Shown here piece by piece: positions 51,633 to 59,985 of a DNA stretch of 64,000 nucleotides (positions are counted from its first letter, which is position 1; each line of letters opens with the position of its first letter). The translations under genes were made by a program, and so were the position numbers. Under the pieces are notes generated by a model. That model was given only the letters and a program-made list of their open reading frames with translations. It had not been told where the DNA came from and ran no database searches. The stretch is from Anaerolineales bacterium (lineage in GTDB: Bacteria; Chloroflexota; Anaerolineae; Anaerolineales; Villigracilaceae): contig JAEURJ010000007.1 in assembly GCA_016789305.1 (NCBI GenBank), positions 434,001 through 498,000 on the forward strand, in the 5' to 3' direction.

Positions 51633-52976
51633 CTACGGTTGCAATCCCAAATCCTGTAGCGCTTGAACCGCAGGCAGCCAGTCCTTGTGGATTTTCAATG
51701 TGGCATAGTAATCATCCACCGCGGCCTGGGTGTTCCCAATTTGATAGTAGGCACGCCCGCGCCAAAGCAGGGACTCTTCCAGCGTGGGCGATGAAATAGT
51801 GTCATTCAAAGTGGTGTCGGCAAGGTTGATCACATCCTGATATCGCTGCGAATAGAAATAAGCGAAATAGGGTCCTGTCTGATACCACATCATGCGGAAG
51901 GGACGATTTGCTTTTGCAATATCCCAGGTCGAATATAACGAGAATGCTTTGTCATAAGCGGTGGCGGCATCCACATATTCCTGCAAGGCTACATGGCTTG
52001 TCCCTTTGTTGAACCAGGCAAAGAACAGGTTGTTACCCGTGACAGAAGTGATTTCCTTGTTCGCCAACTCAAGCGCGTGTTGAGCTGCCCATTTTTCATC
52101 TGTATAGTTTCCAAGAATATCCATCACTTCATCTTCACTGTCGGCAGGGTATACCACCATGAATAGATAATTGAAGGAACGCCATCCATCTTGATATTCC
52201 GGGTACGGACTTAACAGGTTTTTGCCGGGTTTGAGATAGGCATCCTGGACGATAAACCCGCCTTTTGTATCATCGTAGCCGGTCGTGAAAAGATAATGCC
52301 CCAGCCAGTCGATCTTGCCGGTGTAATCGGCTTCATAATATCCCTTTTCGATAATGACCGGGAATCCGGAAGCCAGCAAACTTTTGATCAGGTTCATGTC
52401 GCCGCCATAACGAAGCAGGGCGCGGTATTCCGTCTCTTCATTGACATAGTCAACAAGCTCATATGGCATAACATTCTTATCGGGCAAGCCTTGCTCGATA
52501 AAACTCTTGCGAGGGTCACCCGAACCGGGTTTGACCACACGGGCTACATCGTCGCGATTCCCCTTCCATCCCCAGAAGTTCAATGCCATCGTGATGTTCG
52601 CAGGGCCGCAATAATTCCAGCGTTCATGCTGATCGACGTAGACAACGCCCGGCAGGGTCACTGACCCAGGCAATGGCGTGGATGTGATCGTTGGGCTGGG
52701 AGTAGGACCCGGTTTCAGTGTGGCGGTCGCCGCCGGAGTTAAAGTCAACGCGATCTCTGCTCGGGCAGTCGCTAGAGCGGTTTCGATCGTAAGTGGATTT
52801 TCCTGGCCGGGTGTGAAGACTGCTTCGCTTGGTGGTTTGAAGAAATAAATGATCCTTGTCCGCAAAAGGTCCACGCGCGTTGCAAGGCGGTCATGTACTG
52901 GCGGTAAAAAATAAATGCCGATTGCAAGCAGAAGACCAAGCGGAATATACCAGATGGGTTTTATTTTCTTGAGCAT
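51633..52976 (-). CDS. Membrane-anchored C39-like peptidase with TPR-like repeats
   Basis: 447 residues. N-terminal helix (about 7-25), Thr/Pro linker, then a papain-like C39 domain (about 110-275): Gln in VYVDQHERW, Cys in NYCGPANITMAL, His in WLGHYLFTTGYDD and Asp in IVQDAY, the expected triad. A C-terminal helical region (about 290-445) has TPR-like repeats such as FFAWFNKGTSHVALQEYVDA and LLWRGRAYYQIGNTQAAVDD. Probably outside the membrane. TATAAT lies seven bases before the ATG. Function may be cleavage of exported leader peptides, but no bacteriocin genes are adjacent. Confidence 0.82.
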   Translation of the reverse strand: MLKKIKPIWYIPLGLLLAIGIYFLPPVHDRLATRVDLLRTRIIYFFKPPSEAVFTPGQENPLTIETALATARAEIALTLTPAATATLKPGPTPSPTITSTPLPGSVTLPGVVYVDQHERWNYCGPANITMALNFWGWKGNRDDVARVVKPGSGDPRKSFIEQGLPDKNVMPYELVDYVNEETEYRALLRYGGDMNLIKSLLASGFPVIIEKGYYEADYTGKIDWLGHYLFTTGYDDTKGGFIVQDAYLKPGKNLLSPYPEYQDGWRSFNYLFMVVYPADSEDEVMDILGNYTDEKWAAQHALELANKEITSVTGNNLFFAWFNKGTSHVALQEYVDAATAYDKAFSLYSTWDIAKANRPFRMMWYQTGPYFAYFYSQRYQDVINLADTTLNDTISSPTLEESLLWRGRAYYQIGNTQAAVDDYYATLKIHKDWLPAVQALQDLGLQP

Positions 52977-53155
52977 GGTTAAGATTATACTGCCTCTTCT
53001 TTAGGACGTTAGAAAAAATATTTGTCTATTCACGCAAAATGGGGGATTTTCGAATATTTCTTCTTATCCAAATCTAATCTTTGCCCGTAACTTTTTTTCC
53101 TGAAGTTCGACTTCTCATTAATCAACGGACTTGTCCGTAATAAGGAGATTTAATC

Positions 53156-53635
53156 ATGAGAAAAAGTACATTGTTCATTTCCACGGTCCTGACTATTTTT
53201 ATGATGGCAACCATTTTTGGTGTTGCCTCTGCCTATCAACAGATTGTTCGTAACCAAAGCACGGCAGCGCAAGTTTCGGCTGTGCAGGTTGCTCCTGTGG
53301 TTCAGGTTGCGCCGGCCCAGCCCGCCGCTTCAGTTCCTACGTTGACGATCGTTACACCGGAACAGGCAACCACCATCGCATCCACTTTCTTAAATGACAC
53401 AAGCGTTTACAGTGTTGAAACAGTTGATTATCAGCGTGTTGTGGCCTATTTGATTACATTTAGTTCCGGCAATCTGGTGTATGTCAGTACTACCGGCGAG
53501 ATCCTTGCTGTTAGTCAGTTGGCTCCGGTTGTGGTTGCCAGAAACAATGGGAATTCCAATGGTGGTGGTAGTACTTCAAGCAATAATGGCGGCGAGCATG
53601 AAGATCATGAAGAACACGAAGGCGGTGATGACTAA
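53156..53635 (+). CDS. Exported PepSY-like protein with acidic His-rich tail
   Basis: 159 residues. AAGGAGA precedes the ATG. Signal peptide (about 1-26), then a PepSY-like fold: TPEQATTIASTFLNDTSVYS and VYVSTTGEILAVSQ (about 66-122). The C-terminus is Gly/Ser/Asn-rich and ends GEHEDHEEHEGGDD, which could bind metal. First gene of a tightly spaced operon with ApbE and a ferric-reductase-like protein. In such clusters the exported protein may carry electrons or metal; no FMN-binding domain is visible. Confidence 0.72.
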   Translation: MRKSTLFISTVLTIFMMATIFGVASAYQQIVRNQSTAAQVSAVQVAPVVQVAPAQPAASVPTLTIVTPEQATTIASTFLNDTSVYSVETVDYQRVVAYLITFSSGNLVYVSTTGEILAVSQLAPVVVARNNGNSNGGGSTSSNNGGEHEDHEEHEGGDD

Positions 53636-53973
53636 TGGCATCGAACAAACCAGCCAATAAATGGACAGACGTCCAACTGGCGATTGCCGCCATTTCCATG
53701 ACCTCCGTGCTTGCATTCTGGAACATTTTTGCAGGACCCGATAGACAAAAGGCCGATGAAAAAGCGGCAGCACAACAGCAAGCTGCGTTGATCCCCGTCG
53801 CTACCATAATGCCGGCGCCAACTCCCGTGCCCACCGTACCGCCGGTTGGCTACACTATTTTATTTGGTGGAGCAGCTCCGCAGCCACAAGTGATCGTTCA
53901 ATCTGGCGGTGGCGGTGGTGGAAATGGCGGCGGAGGCGGCGGTGGTGCTGTAACTTCCACTGGTTCTTCTTAA
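53635..53973 (+). CDS. Small anchored protein with Gly-rich tail
   Basis: 112 residues. Start overlaps the upstream stop (TAATG). One hydrophobic helix (about 14-33), an Ala/Gln segment, then a Pro/Val linker and a Gly-rich tail ending GGGGGGGAVTSTGSS. The tail is low-complexity but ends GAVTST, which vaguely resembles the ApbE target pattern (D/S-G-A-T/S-x-T/S), though the acceptor position is not Thr. I do not assign a function. Confidence 0.65.
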   Translation: MASNKPANKWTDVQLAIAAISMTSVLAFWNIFAGPDRQKADEKAAAQQQAALIPVATIMPAPTPVPTVPPVGYTILFGGAAPQPQVIVQSGGGGGGNGGGGGGGAVTSTGSS

Positions 53974-54890
53974 TGCTGCATCGCTTTTCTTTCCGTGCAA
54001 TGGGTTGCGAAATGCTCGCCCTGATTGAATGTGAATCAGGCTCTGCGCCTGCCATTTTGGATCATGTGCCGGGCTGGTTCGAAGAGTGGGAGGGATCGTT
54101 GAGCCGCTTCCGACTTAACTCGGAGCTGTCTCTGCTCAACCGAACATTCGATCAGCCGACAAGGGTCAGCGACGTGTTTTGGAAAGTATTTCAATCTGCA
54201 TTGCAGGCCGATCAATTAAGTGACGGGTTGGTCACTCCAACCATTTTGGATTCAATGATCGAAGCCGGTTATGACCGTCCTTTTGACGTCCTGCCCCGTG
54301 ACCAGATTCATTCAATGTCGCCAGTCATGTTGGCAGATCATCCGCTTTCGATGGTGGTTGCGGATTCGTCAACCCGCACGATCACTCTACCTGAAGGCAT
54401 TCGTCTTGATTTTGGTGGCGTTGCAAAAGGCTGGGCGGCACATGAAACTGTTGAACGATTAAAGGAATACGGTCCGTGCTTGATGAATGCCGGTGGCGAT
54501 ATTGCCGTCAGTGGTCCACGCATGGATGGAAGCGCGTGGCCGATCGGTGTGTCGAATCCCTTCGAAGCAGGAGCAGACCTTGAGGTCCTGTTTGTGAAGC
54601 GCGGCGGAGTTGCGTCCTCGGGGAAAGATCGCCGTCATTGGAATCAAAATGGTGTGTTTCGTCATCACATCATCAATCCATACACCGGGCAGCCTGCAGA
54701 AACGGACTTGATGCGAGTGACGGTGGTTGCGCCCACTGTGATGGAAGCCGAGGCTGCCGCAAAGACAGCCTTTATCCTCGGTTATGAAAATGGTCTGGAG
54801 TGGATCGAGTCTCGTCCTGATTTTGCAGCGGCAATGATCCTTGAGTCAGGTGAATTGCTCCACAGCCAGCAAATGCAGGAATATTTGTAA
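53973..54890 (+). CDS. apbE: FAD:protein FMN transferase (ApbE family)
   Basis: 305 residues. Starts by TAATG overlap. Core ApbE features: FRAMGCEMLALIE at the start, GIRLDFGGVAKGWAAHETVE (about 148-167), MNAGGDIAVSG (about 172), and HHIINPYTGQPAETDLMRVT (about 228-247). No obvious signal peptide. The family moves FMN from FAD onto Thr or Ser of target proteins outside the membrane, with Mg2+. It sits between the Gly-rich protein and the ferric-reductase-like gene, so one of the neighbours may be its target or electron partner. Confidence 0.92.
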   Translation: MLHRFSFRAMGCEMLALIECESGSAPAILDHVPGWFEEWEGSLSRFRLNSELSLLNRTFDQPTRVSDVFWKVFQSALQADQLSDGLVTPTILDSMIEAGYDRPFDVLPRDQIHSMSPVMLADHPLSMVVADSSTRTITLPEGIRLDFGGVAKGWAAHETVERLKEYGPCLMNAGGDIAVSGPRMDGSAWPIGVSNPFEAGADLEVLFVKRGGVASSGKDRRHWNQNGVFRHHIINPYTGQPAETDLMRVTVVAPTVMEAEAAAKTAFILGYENGLEWIESRPDFAAAMILESGELLHSQQMQEYL

Positions 54891-54899
54891 GGAGTAGTC

Positions 54900-55625
54900 A
54901 TGTCCATGAATACGCAGGACCCGAATCAATTTGAATCTTCAGTAAGCATCCAAACATTTTTGCTTTTTCTGTTTGCAACCGTGATCGGATTGTTGGTGGC
55001 TGTTTTGTTGCTCCCGATCTTTTTACCGAACATGGCTTTCTCTTTAAGTGGAGACGCCCCCAAAGCCTATTGGTATCTTTCACGCGGTACGGCATTCGTG
55101 TCGCTTTCCCTGCTGTGGGTTTCGATGGCATTGGGCCTGGGTATTACCAATAAGATGGCACGGCTGTGGCCCGGCATGCCCGCCACTTTTGCCATTCATG
55201 AATATGTAAGTCTGCTTGGCCTGGCTTTTGCCTTATTTCACGCGCTCATTATTCTTGGCGATCATTACATCAATTTCACGCTTTTGCAATTGATCATTCC
55301 TTTTAGCACGGTGGATTACAAACCTTTCTGGGTTGGCATTGGACAGATCGGCTTTTACGTTTGGTTGATCGTTGCGGCGAGCTTTTATATTCGCCCGACA
55401 ATCGGACAAAAATTCTGGCGGTTGTTGCATTACGCCAGCTTTGGAATGTACTTTCTTGGAATTTTTCACGGAATTTTCAGCGGCACCGATACAAGCATGA
55501 GCTGGGCGCAGAATTATTATTGGTTTTCTGCGGGAAGTTTGATCTTCCTGTTCTTCGTTCGTATTGTGGGTGTAGTGATCGATGCCTTGTTTCCGGTCAA
55601 GAAGCAGATGCCTGCTCCGCGATAG
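54900..55625 (+). CDS. Ferric-reductase-like transmembrane protein
   Basis: 241 residues with about six helices. Candidate heme ligands: His in HEYVSLLGLAFALFHAL (about 100-116) and in LLHYASFGMYFLGIFHGIF (about 178-196), spaced as in ferric-reductase-like domains (two heme pairs). GGAG lies five bases before the ATG. With ApbE upstream, it fits a transmembrane electron-transfer chain to an external flavin or metal. No NAD(P)H domain is attached. Confidence 0.88.
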   Translation: MSMNTQDPNQFESSVSIQTFLLFLFATVIGLLVAVLLLPIFLPNMAFSLSGDAPKAYWYLSRGTAFVSLSLLWVSMALGLGITNKMARLWPGMPATFAIHEYVSLLGLAFALFHALIILGDHYINFTLLQLIIPFSTVDYKPFWVGIGQIGFYVWLIVAASFYIRPTIGQKFWRLLHYASFGMYFLGIFHGIFSGTDTSMSWAQNYYWFSAGSLIFLFFVRIVGVVIDALFPVKKQMPAPR

Positions 55626-55653
55626 TTATTTTGAGTAAATACTCCTAGATAGA

Positions 55654-56652
55654 CTAACCTTGCGAGATCAAATTATCTTTTGAATTATCCATTAAGTTTT
55701 TGTAAAGCTCATTTGTAATTTTTTCATTTCCGTCGAAATAGGGTAGATCCTCAATGGCTTTTATCTTAAATGAGGGTGATGTTTTTTGTTCCGGTGCATC
55801 CTTGATGAAAAAATAGGGCTTTAATGAGTAAAGCTCTTCGAGCGAATCGAAATCTTTTATGTTAACTATTTGAACATTGTTGAATTCTTTTTGATTGTTA
55901 GGCTTGTTTCTTATGATATAGGATTGAAATATATCAATATCATAGTTTGAACATTCGGCTATTATCATTTTCTTGTTTTCAGCAGACATACAAGCCCCAA
56001 ACATCACAGATTTGACGCAGTCAAGAGAGAAATCAAACAAATGTATCTTGTCGTCTCTGTGTGGCTTGTTTGCTATTGGTTTATAGTCTTGTAAATCCGA
56101 AAAAGGCCTAACTAATCGATACTCAGCTTCATTACTCCATATAGAGGTCTTTTTAAAAAATAACTCATCCCGCAGTTTTTCGATGATAATGCTTCTGTCG
56201 TTATTTAAAATGCTATCAATTACCAAGGAGTAATCATCAACATACTCTACTTTTTTGACAGAGTATTCAGTCCCGCTTTTGGATTTCATGCATGGGTGTT
56301 TGGAGAAATTATTGTCGAGTTCAATTACGAAGCCTTTGTGCCCATTTGTGTACTTGCTCCACATCTCAAAGGAAAAGGGTAGTTTGGTTAGAGATAAGAT
56401 GCCATAAGAATTTATTTGCGATTCAATTATTTGCACTCGGTAGAAAAGCTCTATGCTGGGCAAGGTAATTCCATTCAATTCGTAGAATTGATAAATTTCT
56501 GTGTCGGGCGGGAATTTTAGCGTTGGGTTAAATTCTAATGGGTCATTCATTCCCCATGGTTGAGTAAGACGTATTTTATGATTTTTAAAAATTCCATTTA
56601 ACACGTCTTTGCTGTCGCTACAATATTTGAAGTAAGATGAAAATTCTTCCAT
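55654..56652 (-). CDS. DUF2971-containing orphan protein
   Basis: 332 residues from the ATG at 56652; an upstream in-frame start at 56703 lies inside the dnaK terminator and is rejected. DUF2971 landmarks: WGMNDPLEFNPTL (near the start), MWSKYTNGHKGFVIELD (about 115-131), and KTSIWSNEAEYRLVRPFSD (about 178-196). The role of this family is unsettled; several members lie in defence-related settings. The gene is much more AT-rich than its neighbours. TATAAT seven bases before the ATG (leaderless style), directly after the dnaK terminator. Confidence 0.8.
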   Translation of the reverse strand: MEEFSSYFKYCSDSKDVLNGIFKNHKIRLTQPWGMNDPLEFNPTLKFPPDTEIYQFYELNGITLPSIELFYRVQIIESQINSYGILSLTKLPFSFEMWSKYTNGHKGFVIELDNNFSKHPCMKSKSGTEYSVKKVEYVDDYSLVIDSILNNDRSIIIEKLRDELFFKKTSIWSNEAEYRLVRPFSDLQDYKPIANKPHRDDKIHLFDFSLDCVKSVMFGACMSAENKKMIIAECSNYDIDIFQSYIIRNKPNNQKEFNNVQIVNIKDFDSLEELYSLKPYFFIKDAPEQKTSPSFKIKAIEDLPYFDGNEKITNELYKNLMDNSKDNLISQG

Positions 56653-56671
56653 AGTTTCTATTATAAAACTA

Positions 56672-56703
56672 AATGGGCAGCTACCGTTTCGGTAGCCGCC
56701 CAT
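56672..56703 (-). terminator. Terminator of dnaK
   Basis: On the minus strand ATGGGCGGCTACCG and CGGTAGCTGCCCAT form a 14-bp stem with one mismatch, loop AAA, followed by TTAGTTTT. It begins 17 bases after the dnaK stop. Confidence 0.85.
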
Positions 56704-56720
56704 TATGATTAACTAATTGA

Positions 56721-58610
56721 TTATTCTTTCACTTCGCCGTCGATCACATCGCCATCTTGATGAGTGGCGGGTCCGCCTTCAGGTTGGGCCTGTGCTTGCG
56801 GTTGACCTTGCGCGTACAACTGTTGACTCAGCGCGTGGAAGGTGTTTTGCAACTCTTCGGTGAGTTTCTTGATCTTGTCCACGTCATCGCCTTGAGCCGC
56901 CTGCTTCAACTCATTGACCTTTGTTTCGATTGAGGCTTTTTCAGCGGCGGGGACCTTGTCACCGAGATCGCGCAGTGATTTCTCGATCTGATACGCGAGA
57001 TTGTCCGCATCGTTCTTGACCTGGATCACTTCGCGGCGTTTCTTGTCCGCGCTTTCGTTCTGGCGGGCTTCCTGTACCATGCGGTCAATATCGTTCTTGT
57101 TCAGGTTTGTGGATGCAGTGATGGTAACTTTCTGTTCCTTGCCTGAAGCCTTGTCTTTTGCGGCAACATTCAAAATGCCATTGGCATCGATGTCGAAGGT
57201 CACTTCAACCTGCGGGATGCCGCGGGGAGCGGGTGGAATTCCATCCAGTCGGAATCTGCCGAGACTCATATTGTCGCCAGCCATTGGTCGCTCGCCTTGC
57301 AGCACATGAATGTCCACTGCGGTTTGATTATCCGCGGCCGTGGAATACACTTCCGTTTTGCGGACCGGGATGGTGGTATTGCGCTCGATCATTACGGTCA
57401 TTACACTGCCCATGGTCTCAACACCGAGAGAGAGGGGGGTGACGTCGAGCAACAAAATATCTTTAACTTCGCCGCCAAGCACACCGCCTTGAATGGCTGC
57501 ACCAATGGCCACGACTTCATCCGGGTTGACGCCTTTGTTCGGCTCCTTGCCATTGGTCAACTTGCGGACCAACTCCTGAACCATCGGCATACGGGATGAA
57601 CCACCGACCAAAACAACTTCGTTTAATTTGCTTGCATCCAGGCCAGCATCTTTGAGTGCAGCTTCAAATGGAGTGCGGCAACGCTGCAAGAGGTCTTCGG
57701 TCATTTGCTCAAATTTTGCACGGCTGAGCTTCAACTGCAAATGCTTTGGTCCGCTGGCATCGGCTGTCACATAAGGCAGGTTGATCTCTGTTTCCATCAC
57801 AGTGGAAAGCTCGATCTTGGCCTTTTCAGCAGCTTCACGCAAGCGTTGCAAAGCCTGACGGTCTGCACGAAGATCGATGCCTTGATCCTTCTTGAATTCA
57901 TCCGCAGCCCAATTGGTGATCTTCTGATCCCAATCGTCACCGCCGAGGTGGGTGTCGCCGTTCGTGGATTTTACTTCGATCACGCCTTCACCTACTTCGA
58001 GCACGGATACGTCGAACGTACCGCCGCCCAAGTCGAAGACGAGGATGGTTTCATTTTTCTTTTTATCAAGCCCGTACGCTAAAGCGGATGCGGTAGGTTC
58101 GTTGATGATGCGTAGCACTTCCAAGCCTGCAATGCGGCCTGCATCTTTTGTTGCCTGGCGTTGGCTGTCATTAAAATATGCAGGGACGGTGATGACTGCC
58201 TGAGTGACAGCTTCGCCCAAATACGCTTCAGCATCGGCCTTTAGCTTGCCCAGTATCATCGCGCTGATTTCCTGCGGGGAATATTCCTTCCCTGTCACAG
58301 GCACTTTGACGCGCACATCGCCGGTCGGCCCCTGAATTACCTGATAGGGAACCATGCCCCGTTCGGAGCCGGTCTCTTCAAAGTGACGGCCGATAAATCT
58401 TTTAATGGAATAGATGGTGTTATCCGAATTTACAACTGCCTGGCGTTTGGCGGTTTGTCCCACCATGCGTTCGCCATTTTTGTTGAACGCAACAACCGAC
58501 GGGCAAAGACGCCCGCCTTCTGCGGTGGTGATCACAGTGGCAGTACCACCTTCCATGACGGAAACCACACTGTTTGTCGTACCGAGGTCAATACCGATGA
58601 TTTTTGCCAT
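56721..58610 (-). CDS. dnaK: Chaperone protein DnaK (Hsp70)
   Basis: 629 residues from the ATG at 58610; a TTG two codons earlier is less likely because AAGGAG is spaced to the ATG. N-terminal ATPase: [20 protein letters not shown] (about 4-23), [17 protein letters not shown] (about 190-206), [14 protein letters not shown] (about 336). Substrate-binding domain and helical lid follow to a Gly/Gln/Ala-rich end. Cytosolic folding chaperone with DnaJ and GrpE, neither of which is in the window. No CIRCE element is seen before it. Confidence 0.97.
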   Translation of the reverse strand: MAKIIGIDLGTTNSVVSVMEGGTATVITTAEGGRLCPSVVAFNKNGERMVGQTAKRQAVVNSDNTIYSIKRFIGRHFEETGSERGMVPYQVIQGPTGDVRVKVPVTGKEYSPQEISAMILGKLKADAEAYLGEAVTQAVITVPAYFNDSQRQATKDAGRIAGLEVLRIINEPTASALAYGLDKKKNETILVFDLGGGTFDVSVLEVGEGVIEVKSTNGDTHLGGDDWDQKITNWAADEFKKDQGIDLRADRQALQRLREAAEKAKIELSTVMETEINLPYVTADASGPKHLQLKLSRAKFEQMTEDLLQRCRTPFEAALKDAGLDASKLNEVVLVGGSSRMPMVQELVRKLTNGKEPNKGVNPDEVVAIGAAIQGGVLGGEVKDILLLDVTPLSLGVETMGSVMTVMIERNTTIPVRKTEVYSTAADNQTAVDIHVLQGERPMAGDNMSLGRFRLDGIPPAPRGIPQVEVTFDIDANGILNVAAKDKASGKEQKVTITASTNLNKNDIDRMVQEARQNESADKKRREVIQVKNDADNLAYQIEKSLRDLGDKVPAAEKASIETKVNELKQAAQGDDVDKIKKLTEELQNTFHALSQQLYAQGQPQAQAQPEGGPATHQDGDVIDGEVKE

Positions 58611-58710
58611 TTTCAAACTCCTTGCTGATAGTATTCAATGGCCTAATGTTAAACGAACTACGCAAGAATTCTGTTAACAAGTTATAAAAATTCCATTGGT
58701 GCTTTTTGAT

Positions 58711-59445
58711 TTATTCGGGTGTACTTACCTTAAACCAGTCAAACGTGACGATGGCAGGAACATCCTTGAAGGAGGCGGTTGAGATGCCGACCCTGCCTTC
58801 AGAGAGCGCAAAACGGGTCACGTCAAGTTTGCGGAACAACTTTCCGTTGATAAAAAGAGACAGGAAATTTTCCTGACAGACAAGGCCGATTTCATAATCC
58901 ATAAGGTCCGGGGTGAGATACTCGGTCGGGTCACTGGCAATGGGCAGATAGTTGGCTATGCCTTCTCCAAGTAGTTGACCAAATAGCACGTTATATGTTC
59001 CATCGCTGGAGATGTTGAATTCATACCATCCACTTTCAGAGTAACGGCAGATCAAGCCTGTGGAACCGCTCGGCGGGCCGTCAAATTTCGCGGCCACATT
59101 GACATCTTCATAATCATGCGAACTGTGGACTGCATAGTACCAACTGTTTGGAGAGGAGAGGTCAAAACGAAGCAATCCATTTTCAATGCGAAGTGTGGGG
59201 AGGGTTTCACCGCCGGTTTGGAAGGAGGTCCATGCGGTTGTGTCGGTTGCGTCAAAATCATCGGTGAAGTAAAGCGGAATGAGTGTGGCGGTTAATGTTG
59301 GGGCAGGAGGTAAAGTTGCTGTCGCTGTGGCAGGCTCGGGCTGAGTTGGAGGCGCTATGGTCAGCGTGGATTCTGCTTGAGGGATTGAGGTGGCGCTTTG
59401 GCAGGCAGTGATGAGGAGGAAAAATCCGATAAGAAATTTTTTCAT
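58711..59445 (-). CDS. Lipoprotein with LamG-like C-terminal domain
   Basis: 244 residues from the ATG at 59445. Lipobox LITAC (about residue 13), a Thr/Pro linker (PQPEPATATATLPPAPTLTA within about 25-52), then a beta-rich domain (about 60-244) with YFTDDFDATDTTAW and SPNSWYYAVH, LICRYSESGWYEFNI and a C-terminal ATIVTFDWFKV-like end, similar to concanavalin-like/DUF1080 folds. Probably surface-bound and sugar- or polymer-binding. TATAAG lies seven bases before the ATG. Confidence 0.78.
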   Translation of the reverse strand: MKKFLIGFFLLITACQSATSIPQAESTLTIAPPTQPEPATATATLPPAPTLTATLIPLYFTDDFDATDTTAWTSFQTGGETLPTLRIENGLLRFDLSSPNSWYYAVHSSHDYEDVNVAAKFDGPPSGSTGLICRYSESGWYEFNISSDGTYNVLFGQLLGEGIANYLPIASDPTEYLTPDLMDYEIGLVCQENFLSLFINGKLFRKLDVTRFALSEGRVGISTASFKDVPAIVTFDWFKVSTPE

Positions 59446-59460
59446 GTTGTACCTTATAAC

Positions 59461-59492
59461 ACGATTGTCCAGCACTTTGGCTGGACAATCGT
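59461..59492 (-). other. Hairpin just 3' of tmRNA
   Basis: ACGATTGTCCAGC and GCTGGACAATCGT, 13-bp arms with loop of 6. It follows the tmRNA 3' end and precedes the lipoprotein's TATAAG. A T run is missing, so if it terminates tmRNA it is not a classic rho-independent one. Confidence 0.65.
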
Positions 59493-59497
59493 GTGTG

Positions 59498-59874
59498 TGG
59501 AGATGGCGGGAATTGAACCCGCGTCCGAAAGATTCGACCCTCGGAAATCTACGAGCGTAGCCTGCCGAAGTTAGTCATCACAGAGATCTCGGCGGGCAGG
59601 TAACTCTGTGACCATCCACTTGTCTTAGGCGTATTTAGTGGAGTCATACGCAGCGCTCCATTCTTGTTTCGCCCGGTCCGTCACTGGATGGAGTACAGGG
59701 CCGGCGGACGTGACATCCTAAGATGTCATGCTGTTATGTTCGCTTATGCAGCGAGGGGCATAGCAGCGTATGAAGTGCGGTTGGCACTTAAAGTTTTGCA
59801 CTGATTTTACGAGTTCGGTGCGCGCTCGGCTCGCATTCCGGAACCAGCCTCTCCCGTCGAAGCCTGTCATCCCC
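59498..59874 (-). ncRNA. ssrA: tmRNA (SsrA)
   Basis: 377 bases on the minus strand. The 5' end GGGGATG pairs with 3' CATCTCC, followed by discriminator A; CCA is not encoded (CAC follows). The 5' part GGCTTCGACGGG and the T-arm GGTTCAATTCC are diagnostic. The tag frame follows AAACTTTAAGT with resume codon GCC and reads ANRTSYAAMPLAA before a TAA stop. Pseudoknot-like segments fill the middle. TATAAT lies about 35 bases upstream of the mature 5' end (59906-59911), so RNase P processing is expected. Confidence 0.97.
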
Positions 59875-59985
59875 GTGATGACGGTGCTTTTTCCGTTGCA
59901 TTTTTATTATAGCATACTCAGGAAACCCTTCATTTGACGTTATAATATCAATAGTTTGCTTTAGGCATGTTTTCTTGAGGATATT

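Noticed and set aside
56652..56703. Upstream start of the DUF2971 gene
   Set aside because: It lies in the dnaK terminator hairpin; TATAAT places the start at 56652.
59461..59492. Calling the hairpin after tmRNA a rho-independent terminator
   Set aside because: There is no T run following the stem on the minus strand.
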